The notes under the pieces were generated by a model. The model did no database searches. It was not told where the DNA came from and saw only the letters and a list, made by a program, of their open reading frames with translations. Below are positions 1 to 7,173 of a stretch of DNA of 9,978 nt, piece after piece (the first letter of the stretch is position 1; every line of letters begins with the position of its first letter). Origin of the DNA: CAZYTO01 sp964650405. GTDB taxonomy: Bacteria > Acidobacteriota > Thermoanaerobaculia > Gp7-AA8. The stretch spans positions 1 to 9,978 of the forward strand of contig CAZYTO010000216.1 of NCBI GenBank assembly GCA_964650405.1. The letters run 5' to 3'. Made by a program: the position numbers and the translations under genes.

Positions 1-47
1 TTCCGAACAAGGGCTTTACGTATGTGGGCCTGAAAAAGGCGCCGTAA
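1..47 (+). CDS. 3' end of an unidentified protein gene (partial)
   Basis: Reading from base 3, the window opens with 14 sense codons (PNKGFTYVGLKKAP) ending in TAA at 45-47. The other two plus-strand frames give less protein-like sequence here. The stop is followed within 20 bases by a strong hairpin, which fits the end of a transcription unit. Too little is visible to name a family. The gene begins left of the window and is transcribed toward the sigma-factor operon, but the hairpin suggests it is not part of that operon. Confidence 0.5.
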   Translation, partial: PNKGFTYVGLKKAP

Positions 48-65
48 TGGCAGCGTGCAGTTCCT

Positions 66-106
66 GGCCCGCCGAGCCCCAGGCGCGGCGGGCCGCGTTG
101 CGTTTG
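66..106 (+). terminator. GC-rich hairpin, probable intrinsic terminator
   Basis: GGCCCGCCG at 66-74 pairs perfectly with CGGCGGGCC at 86-94. Inside the loop GCC (76-78) can pair with GGC (82-84) around a 3-base turn, so nearly the whole 29 bases fold. The T-tract after it (TTGCGTTT, 98-105) is short and interrupted, so termination strength is uncertain. Its place just after the TAA at 45-47 supports a terminator for the gene entering from the left. Confidence 0.55.
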
Positions 107-250
107 CAGGGAAAGGGAGACGCACATGGCGTACGAATCACTATCGAATTCCAATTCGCAGGGTCAGGGCAATGGCCTTCAGCAACGTTCCGCCGTCGGC
201 AATCACCACAACCATCCGGTGTTCCGCAAAACCATACAAACATTTGGGCT

Positions 251-256
251 TATACT
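251..256 (+). promoter_or_regulatory. Possible -10 element of the sigma/CHAT operon
   Basis: TATACT lies 34 bases before the preferred ATG of the sigma gene, inside the most AT-rich stretch of the region (about 230-260). No good TTGACA-like -35 sits 16-18 bases upstream. It may therefore be a weak sigma-70 promoter, or the operon may use another sigma factor, possibly its own. The leader also has the pentamer TTCCG four times (188, 222, 257, 278). Confidence 0.25.
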
Positions 257-290
257 TTCCGGACTCCAGCAAGAACATTCCGGGAAGCAG

Positions 291-1124
291 ATGACTGCAG
301 AGGAGCTCTTCAGGGCGAACCTGAAGCTCGTGGGACGCATCGTCGGCGGCGTGTGCCGGCGGTCCGGTCTGCGCGGTGCGGACGCCGAGGATTTCGGGTC
401 GGCGGTGAACCTCGCCCTGATGGAGAACGACTTCGCGATTCTGCGTGCATACGAAGGTCGTTCCTCGCTGGCCACGTTCCTGACCGTCGTCATCCAGCGT
501 CTGCTCGCCGAGGAGCGCCGGCGGAGCGGGGGAAGCTGGCACGCCTCGGCCGATGCGCGGCGTCTCGGCGATGCGGCGGTGCTGCTGGAAGAGCTGCTGG
601 TGCGGGACGGGCGCTCGCTCGACGATGCCCTGCCTCTCGTTCGCGCCGTCGATCCCTCGCTCGACCGCGCCGCCGTGGACGTCCTGGCGACGCGCCTGCC
701 ACGGCGCGCGCCACGGGTGCGCTTCGTGGGGTTGTCCGGTGACGACGACTTCGTTTCTTCCGAACGGGCGGACGCCCGGGCCCGCGATACCGAGGCCCGC
801 CGGACCTCCGCGCGCGCCGGACGTGTGATCTGCGAGACGCTGGCCGCCTTTCCGGTGGAAGAACGGATGCTCATCCGCTTCCGCTTCGGCGAAGGTCTGA
901 GCATCGCCGACACGGCGCGCCTGCTCGGCCTACCGCAGCGTCCCCTCTACCGCCGTGTCAAAGCGCTGCTGCGGCAGCTTCGCGCTGCGCTGGAGAAGGC
1001 AGGGGTCACTGCGGCTTCCGTCGAAGAGGTGATCGCTGCCGCGGCCACGGAGGGGATCGATTTCGATCTGGACGGGAAAAACGACGCGCCCCGGGGCTCC
1101 AACACGGTGGAGTGCCGGCCTTGA
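291..1124 (+). CDS. ECF-like sigma-70 family RNA polymerase sigma factor
   Basis: This 277-aa protein should direct RNA polymerase to a special promoter set. Residues about 5-80 look like sigma region 2, with ADAEDFGSAVNLAL, AYEGRSSLATFLTVVIQR and a basic end EERRR. Residues about 183-235 look like region 4, with a helix-turn-helix in LSIADTARLLGLPQRPLYRRV. A long, charged linker (about 85-180) separates them and makes the protein larger than a typical ECF factor. I chose ATG 291, preceded by GGGAAG. An in-frame ATG at 126 has a good AAGGGAGA upstream, but its extra 55 residues are low-complexity, poorer in GC at the third codon position and contain the promoter-like AT-rich stretch. The last bases overlap the next gene, whose product carries an anti-sigma zinc finger, so the pair is probably a sigma/anti-sigma module. 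Confidence 0.85.
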   Translation: MTAEELFRANLKLVGRIVGGVCRRSGLRGADAEDFGSAVNLALMENDFAILRAYEGRSSLATFLTVVIQRLLAEERRRSGGSWHASADARRLGDAAVLLEELLVRDGRSLDDALPLVRAVDPSLDRAAVDVLATRLPRRAPRVRFVGLSGDDDFVSSERADARARDTEARRTSARAGRVICETLAAFPVEERMLIRFRFGEGLSIADTARLLGLPQRPLYRRVKALLRQLRAALEKAGVTAASVEEVIAAAATEGIDFDLDGKNDAPRGSNTVECRP

Positions 1125-3412
1125 GCAGCCAGCATCGCACGGATTGCCCGAGCGACGCCACCCTGGCGGCGTTCGTCGACGGCGATCTCGAAGTCATGAC
1201 CCGCAGGAACGTTCTGATGCACATCGAGCACTGCCGCGACTGCATGGGCGCCGTTCTGTCGGCGAATGCACAGCTCCGGGAGGACGGCGCGGTGTACGGC
1301 GCTGCAGGCGACCATGGTGCGGAGCACAGTGCCGACGATGGTGCCGAAACCACCACCGCGCGTGCCATGCGCGCCGCCGCACCCTTGCATCCCTCGCGTT
1401 GGGCACTGGCGGTAGCGGCGGCGGTGCTGCTCGCGGTCCTCTCCGTGCCGCTGCTTCTGCTGCGCGACCGTGGACCGATCCACCGCCTCGTCGCCCTGGC
1501 GCCGCGCTCCGCACGCCTGGTCGAGCCGCGCCTCACCGGCGGCTTCCCCTGGGCGGCGTACGCCGGTGCGCATCGCGCTGCCGGCGAGGCGAAGGATGCC
1601 GGGCAGTTGAAGCTCGGAGGTGCGGCAGGAGAGATCGTCGAGCAGGCTGCCCGCGACAGCAGCCGGGAAGCACAACACGCCGCCGGCGTCGCGCTGGTCC
1701 TCGTGCAGGAGCCGGCCGAGGCGGTGGCTCGTCTGGAAGCGGCGGTGACCGCACAGTCACACGCACAGTCAGCCGGCCAGTCGCGTGACGCAGCGGCCGC
1801 ACAAGCAAGCGATCCGAAAGTCTGGAGCGACCTGGCCGCGGCGCGTTACGCCGCGGCCTCGCAGCTCGGACGGGCGTCGCTCTACCCGGCCGCACTGGCG
1901 GCGGCCGACGCTGCACTGCGCCTCGACCCCAATCTTTCCGAAGCGCTCTTCAATCGCGCGCTGACTCTCGACCGCCTCGGACTGGTATTCGACGCCAAAC
2001 GCGCCTGGCAGCGCTACCTCCAGGCGGATACGTCCTCCGCCTGGACCACCGAGGCGCAGACGCGACTGGCGCAACTGCCGGCCACGACGCACAAGGCGCA
2101 GTTCGAACATGACCGCCCGCTGCTCGAGCAGGCGGCCGCGCGCGGTGATGCTGCCGCCGTACGCCGCTATGTCGACGCGAATCGCGAGCTGGCACGCCGC
2201 TACGCCGAGCCGATCTACCTCGGACACTGGGGCCAGGCCGTGCAGCGCAACGACACGGCCGAGGCGGCGCGGCTGCTCTCCGTCAGTCGAAGCATCGGGA
2301 GTGCGCTCGTCGAGCTCTCCGGAGACGCGCTGCTGCGCAACGCCGTGCAGACCATCGATGCCGCGACGCCCGCCGGGCAGCAGGCCATCGCCGCGGCGCA
2401 CGTCCTTTATCTGAGCGGCCGGACTGCCTACAGCCACGACCAGCATGAGGTCGCCGAGCGTGACCTGCTGCGCGCCGCGGCAGCATTCGAGGCCGCACAC
2501 GACCCGATGGGACTGCAGGCAGGGTATTACGCCGCCAGCGTGCGGCTGGCCGGAAACGACACCGCCAGTGCACTGGCCGGCCTCGAGCGAGCGCTGGCCG
2601 CCGCCGATGCCCATCGCGACTACATCAGCTTCGGAGCCTACGTACGCTGGGACCTCGGCCGGGCCCTGAGCGCGGAAGACGACTGGTCCGGCGCCGAGGC
2701 CGTGCTGGCCGTGGGAGCGGCGATGCTGGAGCATGTGGGCGAGCGGGAAGGGGAGGCCTTCATGGAAACGAATCTCGCCGAAGCCCTCTCCTCTCTCGGA
2801 CGCAACGACGATGCCTGGCTGGCACGCATGCGGTCGTTTTCCACCCTCAGCGCGGAAGGGATCAACCCGCAACGTTTGGCCACGGCCATTGCCAAGGCGG
2901 CGGAGGGCGAGCTGGCAGCCGGACATCGCGACGCCGCGCTCGCGCTGATGTCGACGGAGGCGTCCGTCGCACCCGATGCCGGCAGACCGCAGATGGCCAT
3001 CGGCGGACTGGTGACCCGGGCCATGCTGCAGTCCATGAACGGCGACCAGGCCGCGGCGATGCAGACGGCGCGGCAGGCCGAGGCGCTCGCGCAGCAGACT
3101 CCTGACCCCGCGTTGCGCGCGAGTTGGACGGCCACCGCCGACGTTGCCAGGGGTGCGGTTCTGGCCGCGCAGGACCCCCGCGCCGCGGCCGGGCCGCTGA
3201 CGCGGAGCATCGACTTCTACGCCTCGCACGCCACGTCCGGACAGCTTCTCGATCCGCTGCTCCTCCGCGCGCGCTGCGCCGTGCGTACCGGCGACGTGCC
3301 GGCCGCCCTGCGCGACCTCGAGCGGGGGATGAGCATCGTGGAGAGCCACCCGGCCGGCGTGCCGGGGGCAGCAGCGGCGCCGAGTCTCCTCGACGCCGGG
3401 CGCGCCGTCTAG
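1121..3412 (+). CDS. Zinc-finger anti-sigma / membrane / TPR-like protein, cut from its CHAT domain by an in-frame TAG
   Basis: Numbered from TTG 1121, the N-terminus reads CPSDATLAAFVDGDLE and then has H34-x3-C38-x2-C41, the HxxxCxxC signature of zinc-binding anti-sigma (zf-HC2) domains. A hydrophobic helix (about 94-115) is followed by a long Ala/Arg-rich alpha-helical part, with a clear TPR-like segment at about 233-305 and many weaker helical pairs after it. This predicts a membrane-anchored sensor that holds the sigma factor encoded just upstream. TTG 1121 is preferred because GGTGGAG lies 8 bases before it and it overlaps the sigma stop as TTGA. GTG 1112 is the alternative. Translation stops at TAG 3410-3412, yet the same frame continues directly into a CHAT protease domain up to 4519. 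In related proteins known to me the zinc finger, TPR and CHAT parts are one chain, so this is probably the front two thirds of an interrupted gene of about 1132 codons. Confidence 0.8.
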   Translation: MSSQHRTDCPSDATLAAFVDGDLEVMTRRNVLMHIEHCRDCMGAVLSANAQLREDGAVYGAAGDHGAEHSADDGAETTTARAMRAAAPLHPSRWALAVAAAVLLAVLSVPLLLLRDRGPIHRLVALAPRSARLVEPRLTGGFPWAAYAGAHRAAGEAKDAGQLKLGGAAGEIVEQAARDSSREAQHAAGVALVLVQEPAEAVARLEAAVTAQSHAQSAGQSRDAAAAQASDPKVWSDLAAARYAAASQLGRASLYPAALAAADAALRLDPNLSEALFNRALTLDRLGLVFDAKRAWQRYLQADTSSAWTTEAQTRLAQLPATTHKAQFEHDRPLLEQAAARGDAAAVRRYVDANRELARRYAEPIYLGHWGQAVQRNDTAEAARLLSVSRSIGSALVELSGDALLRNAVQTIDAATPAGQQAIAAAHVLYLSGRTAYSHDQHEVAERDLLRAAAAFEAAHDPMGLQAGYYAASVRLAGNDTASALAGLERALAAADAHRDYISFGAYVRWDLGRALSAEDDWSGAEAVLAVGAAMLEHVGEREGEAFMETNLAEALSSLGRNDDAWLARMRSFSTLSAEGINPQRLATAIAKAAEGELAAGHRDAALALMSTEASVAPDAGRPQMAIGGLVTRAMLQSMNGDQAAAMQTARQAEALAQQTPDPALRASWTATADVARGAVLAAQDPRAAAGPLTRSIDFYASHATSGQLLDPLLLRARCAVRTGDVPAALRDLERGMSIVESHPAGVPGAAAAPSLLDAGRAV
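3410..3412 (+). other. In-frame amber codon between TPR and CHAT domains
   Basis: The TAG lies within TCTAGA (3408-3413). Upstream the frame reads LLDAGRAV and downstream TDAIRLSLDHCDEAAAFVYA. This is the kind of linker helix that normally joins TPR repeats to a CHAT domain, so the break falls inside a continuous structural unit. A change from TAC or TAT (Tyr) to TAG is a single base. No other stop or frameshift occurs in the following 368 codons. Confidence 0.75.
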
Positions 3413-4519
3413 ACCGACGCCATCCGTCTCAGCCTCGACCACTGCGACGAGGCGGCCGCCTTTGTCTATGCCGAGCGCTCGCATGGAGAGCCGGTCACGC
3501 TCTCCGAGTTGCGTCATCGCCTGGCCGGCACCGGCACGGCCGTGCTGGAAATCGTGGCCCTACCTGGCGAATTGGTTACCTTCGCCGTCGCGGAGAACGA
3601 CACTGTCATCCGGCGAAAGGCCGCCGATCCGGACGCGCTCGCGTCGCTCGCGGACGACGCCCTCGCCGAGCAGGGGACCACCGCCGCGGCGAAGCTCTAC
3701 GATGCCCTGATCCGGCCGGCCGGCGCCCTTCTGGATCACGCCCGCGAGGTGGTGATCGTCGCCGACCCGCCGCTGCTGACCGTGCCGTTCGCGGCAACCT
3801 ACGATTCCGTCCACGGCCGCTTCGCCGTCGAGCGATGGGCGGTGGCGATGGCCTCGAGCGCCGGTTCCCTGCAACCCGAAGAAGCTCGAACGGCCGCGCC
3901 GGCCGTGGCAGTCATGGCCTTGCCGAGCGGCGGCGCCGATTCGAGGGGACTGCCGGAGGTGGAGAACGAGGTGCACGACGTCGCCGCCCTTTACGGGCGC
4001 GCGACGCCTCTGGCCGCCGCGCCTTCCACCCTGGCCGGACTCCGCACCGCGGCCGCGGGTACGGAGGTCGTACACATCGCCGGTCACACGGAGCGCCAGC
4101 CTGGTGGCGGCGAACAGGCGTTGTTGTTCGGCACGTCCGGGAAGATCGAGCGCGTCTCGTGGAAGGCGGTCGTCGCGTCGCCTGCGCCGTATCGCGGGGT
4201 GGTAGTGCTGGCGGCCTGCGAGACCCTTCGGCCTCCTCCCTCCGCGGCCACGCGCGCACTCAGCCTCGGTGCGGCGTTCTCCGCCGCCGGCGCGGCAGGC
4301 GTGGCCGGCACGCTGAGCCCGATCGGCGACCGCGACGCGCGGTCGCTGTTCCGTGCCCTGCACCGGCAGCTTGCGTCTGGAGTGCCTTTGGCGGACGCCT
4401 TACAGACCGTGCAGCAGGACGCCATTGTCTCGGAGAAAACGAACGGAGGCAGCCACGCATGGCGCGCGGTTGCCTCATGGACCCGGCGCATTCCCGCGCC
4501 AACTCGAAGAAAGGAGTGA
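3413..4519 (+). pseudogene. CHAT cysteine protease domain, in frame behind the amber codon
   Basis: CHAT domains are caspase-like cysteine proteases. The catalytic His is in VVHIAGHTE (His codon 4085-4087) and the Cys in VVVLAACET (Cys codon 4217-4219), 44 residues apart as expected. The typical C-terminal helices follow: ALSLGAAFSAAGAAGVAGTL, then RSLFRALHRQLASGVPLADA. The domain looks intact. If it were translated alone, the first usable start in frame is TTG 3509 (336 aa). No Shine-Dalgarno sits before it, and that start would lose the connecting helix. I therefore regard it as the last third of the preceding gene, produced only by readthrough, internal initiation, or not at all; a sequencing error is also possible. 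Its final codons (AGA AAG GAG TGA) form the ribosome-binding site of the next gene, so translation here was probably coupled to it. Confidence 0.7.
4511..4516 (+). promoter_or_regulatory. Shine-Dalgarno AAGGAG inside the end of the CHAT frame
   Basis: AAGGAG ends directly before the CHAT stop TGA (4517-4519) and 6 bases before GTG 4523. It fixes the start of the 300-aa protein and implies translational coupling to the protease frame. Confidence 0.75.
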
Positions 4520-4522
4520 TTC

Positions 4523-5425
4523 GTGGGTGAACTGAACATCACGTTTTCGGGAGCCTGCGTCAACCTGTTCGGCATCGTTCCCGGTGTGCCCATGCGGACC
4601 GTCCTGCCCAACGCCATAGCGATCCGCTTCGGCGTGATCCAGGTACCGTGGCGCGGCGATCAGATCCGGAACGCGGAGTACTTCCTGATGCCGCACGTCG
4701 CCCAGGCTCGCGATCAGCAATTTGGCGGCAGTCCCCTGCCCCTCATGGGCTATCACCTGACGGTGAGCAACGCCAAAGCACAGCCCTTCTGCCGTGATAC
4801 GCGCGGTTTCAGCCTCTATGAGTTCCTGCCGGATCTCAAGCTCTCCTCGAGCGTCGTTTTCGAGGGCAATGCCATGGCGTACTTCGACATCTTCGGTGGC
4901 AGGGTCTGGACGGAGGGATCGGGAATCTTCGAGCCTCGCCTCACCCGTGTCTGCATCAAGACCGAAGGAACGCCGAAGATCCGCTTGACGCCCCTGCCGG
5001 GGAACATCCTGCCGGTCCCGGTCCCGGAAATCGAAACCAGCGAGCTGTGGGTCACCAACCTCGACCTCGAACCGGCAGTCGAAGATACGTCTTTCGATTT
5101 CCTGCTCAATTATCTCGTTGCCGAGGACGGCATCCCGCTGCGGCTGAGCAAACGCGTGCCCGGCATGCCCGACGAACCGCCGAGGCTGACCTTGATCCAT
5201 CTCGGAGAGAGGTTGAAGGCGCTCGGAATGCTGATCGAGACCCAGGGCACGGTGAGTGGCTGGCGGGCTGCGGTCAGACGAGGAGACGAACCGGGAAACG
5301 CGTTTGGTGCCATCTCCGCCTTGCCGCCCCCGCCCGGAAATGAATCGCTCCACGGGGAGCTTGCCGGCGCCGCCATCGATCCCGTTTCCTACAACGTGTC
5401 GTGCTCGACGAGCGATCTGCCGTAG
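4523..5425 (+). CDS. Uncharacterised 300-aa protein, candidate CHAT partner or substrate
   Basis: I cannot assign a family. The protein has no signal peptide and no membrane helix, so it is probably cytoplasmic. It opens with MGELNITFSGACVNLFGIVP, then a stretch alternating hydrophobic and polar residues (to about 150), suggesting a beta-rich fold. LMPHVA (55-60) and NAMAYFDIFGG (116-126) stand out as motif-like. The C-terminal third is a Pro- and Gly-containing region with Cys294 near the end. It begins at GTG 4523 with AAGGAG 6 bases before it, only 3 bases after the CHAT stop. It is followed 12 bases later by the next gene, also with a strong Shine-Dalgarno. The linkage to the CHAT gene suggests it is a substrate or an output of that protease; this is inference from position only. 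Confidence 0.8.
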   Translation: MGELNITFSGACVNLFGIVPGVPMRTVLPNAIAIRFGVIQVPWRGDQIRNAEYFLMPHVAQARDQQFGGSPLPLMGYHLTVSNAKAQPFCRDTRGFSLYEFLPDLKLSSSVVFEGNAMAYFDIFGGRVWTEGSGIFEPRLTRVCIKTEGTPKIRLTPLPGNILPVPVPEIETSELWVTNLDLEPAVEDTSFDFLLNYLVAEDGIPLRLSKRVPGMPDEPPRLTLIHLGERLKALGMLIETQGTVSGWRAAVRRGDEPGNAFGAISALPPPPGNESLHGELAGAAIDPVSYNVSCSTSDLP

Positions 5426-5437
5426 AGAGGAGCGATC

Positions 5438-6220
5438 ATGTCCAAAGCCATACCGCATGACCACGTGCTGACGCCCTTTGGCCTGCTGCACAAGGATTTT
5501 GTGAAAGAAGTCACCCCCGATGACAGGTCCACCCTCGAGCCACGCCCTGACTTCCCGAAAGGTCCTCCGCCGCATGTGATGGGGCTGGGCGGCTGGATCG
5601 AGGCCGGCACCTTCACGCCGTCCGAGCCTCTCGGATCCATGCGGGTGAGCTTCAAGGTACCGGAGCCTCCCAAAGTGCCCGGAGCGCTCATCTACCTCTT
5701 TCCCGGTGCGCAGAACGCCTCCCTGACGACGCTACTCCAGCCGGTGCTGCAGTGGGGCAACAACAACAAGTTCGGCGGTGAGTACTGGACCATCGCCAGT
5801 TGGCACTATGTCGCCGCGGGCGGCACGCGGCATTCGCATCACGTCAGGGTGAATCCCCACGATACGGTCGTCGGAACGATCAAGGTGATTGCCCACACCC
5901 CGGATGCGTGCGATTGGTCCGTCGAGGCCAGGCTTGGCGAGTCCGACACGTGTGCGACGCTGATCGTGCCCGGCCTCACGCAGTTGCTCCTGTTCCTCGC
6001 CGCCGGTGCGCTGGAAGCCTACTCGCTCGAGTCGTTGGGCCAGCCTGTATGGGGGCAGTATCCGGAAAGCGGGTCCACCCGGTTCCACATTGACGAGCTT
6101 CAGAATCTCAACGGCACCGCGTCCTTCGCGGACTGGAATTCGAGAATCAGAACGACCGAATGTGGATTCGAGGTCCGCGTCAGCGACAACAGGAAGGATG
6201 TGACGCTGGTCTATCCGTAG
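5438..6220 (+). CDS. Uncharacterised 260-aa protein with a beta-sandwich-like motif
   Basis: Last gene of the sigma/CHAT operon. The ATG has AGAGGAG 5 bases upstream, and the gap to the previous stop is 12 bases. There is no signal peptide or clear membrane helix, although residues 176-190 (IVPGLTQLLLFLAAG) are hydrophobic. The middle reads LLQPVLQWGNNNKFGGEYWTI (99-119) followed by ASWHYV, then a His cluster RHSHHVRVNP (131-140) and TVVGTIKV, with LEAYSL at 192-197. This pattern recalls a family of concanavalin-like beta-sandwich proteins found in fungi and bacteria, near the glutamic-peptidase/lectin type of fold. I recognise it only by motif memory and would not claim an activity. The final codons overlap the convergent gene by 10 bases, with no terminator visible between them. 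Confidence 0.8.
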   Translation: MSKAIPHDHVLTPFGLLHKDFVKEVTPDDRSTLEPRPDFPKGPPPHVMGLGGWIEAGTFTPSEPLGSMRVSFKVPEPPKVPGALIYLFPGAQNASLTTLLQPVLQWGNNNKFGGEYWTIASWHYVAAGGTRHSHHVRVNPHDTVVGTIKVIAHTPDACDWSVEARLGESDTCATLIVPGLTQLLLFLAAGALEAYSLESLGQPVWGQYPESGSTRFHIDELQNLNGTASFADWNSRIRTTECGFEVRVSDNRKDVTLVYP

Positions 6221-7173
6221 GACACGTCCATCCGGCGCGTCATCGCCAGCGTCCCCACCCGCGTATCAAAGCCGTGGCCATCGAGCGCGACGTAGCCGCG
6301 CTCGATGGCGCGGCGGGCCCAGCGGAGAAGGGCCCGAATGAATTGTGCTCCGGCGGCGTCGGTGCGGATGTTTCGGGCCACGGTCTCGCAGCCGCTCTCG
6401 GCGCGGGCGACGTTCCGCCGGAGGAGCCGCAGCATGCGCTCGCGCACGGCAGGGTCGGCTTCGGCGGCGAACATGCGCAGGTCGAGCTCCACGACGTAGA
6501 GGAGCGAGTACAACGCGTGCAGGACGGACGTCATGGGACGGGCCACGCACTGCGAGAGCGGAGTGGGGAAGAGCTCTGCCGGGCTGTTCGTGACCAGCCG
6601 CCAGGCCGATTCCTGCGACACGCCGAGGGCTCGCAGCTTCTGGTGGGCCAGCTCGCGGACGAATGCTTCCGCGCAGCCGGCGGCGCTGTCGACGGTGACG
6701 CAGAGCGTTCCGAACCACCATTCCTGCGAGCGGCTGTATGAGCCCTCAGTAAGGCTAACGCTGAGGCTGCCGGTGCCGGTCAGGAACTGCCGGTCGAATT
6801 GCTGGTCGATGCAGGGGTGAACGGAGTCGATCAGGGCCAGGAACTGATCGTACGCCGCGGGCCAGCGCCGGAGATAGCAGAGCGCCTTCCCGAGATTGGG
6901 ATGATCGGGAGGGGCGGGCGTGAAGCGCGGCGGCCGGAGATCCAACTGGTCGAGAGTGCGAATGGCGATCTCCGTGCCGGCGATCGTCGGCAGACCAGCG
7001 GTCGCGCGCCGCACGTACGGCTCCGGCCGCAGCGGCGAGCCGCTCGTCGTGGCTGCAGCGAGCGTGACGCGCGTGTCGTACTGATCGAGCTGCGGTTCGG
7101 CCATTCGTTGCCAGTCGACGGTGTCGAGGTCGAGGCGGACGGCGGTCATCGGGGTCATGGCGATCGTGGTCAT
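6211..7173 (-). CDS. HExxH-motif peptide beta-hydroxylase family protein with RExxH (probably degenerate)
   Basis: This 320-aa protein resembles the 'HEXXH motif' family (alpha-ketoglutarate/HExxH-type peptide beta-hydroxylases), which modify ribosomal peptides and often sit beside radical SAM/SPASM proteins. The core is FVRELAHQKLRAL (171-183), followed by an RPMTSVLHALYSLLYVVEL segment (212-230) with His219, as in that family. The first metal ligand is replaced: R173-E-L-A-H177 instead of H-E-x-x-H. The Arg codon is CGC (6655-6657 read on the minus strand), one transition from CAC. The frame is otherwise clean, so the protein may be a regulatory or scaffold pseudoenzyme, or in early decay. 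ATG 7173 overlaps the upstream gene's stop as ATGA, with AGAGAGG 7 bases before it. Further in-frame ATGs (codons 6 and 9) are possible starts. Confidence 0.72.
   Translation of the reverse strand: MTTIAMTPMTAVRLDLDTVDWQRMAEPQLDQYDTRVTLAAATTSGSPLRPEPYVRRATAGLPTIAGTEIAIRTLDQLDLRPPRFTPAPPDHPNLGKALCYLRRWPAAYDQFLALIDSVHPCIDQQFDRQFLTGTGSLSVSLTEGSYSRSQEWWFGTLCVTVDSAAGCAEAFVRELAHQKLRALGVSQESAWRLVTNSPAELFPTPLSQCVARPMTSVLHALYSLLYVVELDLRMFAAEADPAVRERMLRLLRRNVARAESGCETVARNIRTDAAGAQFIRALLRWARRAIERGYVALDGHGFDTRVGTLAMTRRMDVSYG

Noticed and set aside
126..290. N-terminal extension of the sigma factor from ATG 126, with AAGGGAGA upstream
   Set aside because: The extra 55 residues are low-complexity and outside the sigma domain, their third codon positions are not GC-rich like the rest, and the promoter-like AT-rich stretch lies within them. 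A longer start cannot be excluded.
1769..3517. 582-codon open frame on the minus strand
   Set aside because: It lies opposite the TPR-region gene and is a by-product of its GC-rich codons. No recognisable domain; Gly/Arg-rich throughout.
3509..4519. Independent CHAT protease gene starting at TTG 3509
   Set aside because: No Shine-Dalgarno before it, and it would begin after the helix that joins TPR to CHAT; interruption of one gene explains the sequence better.
3124..4530. 468-codon open frame on the plus strand overlapping the CHAT region
   Set aside because: Arg-rich composition and no motif, whereas the overlapping frame has the CHAT His and Cys motifs.
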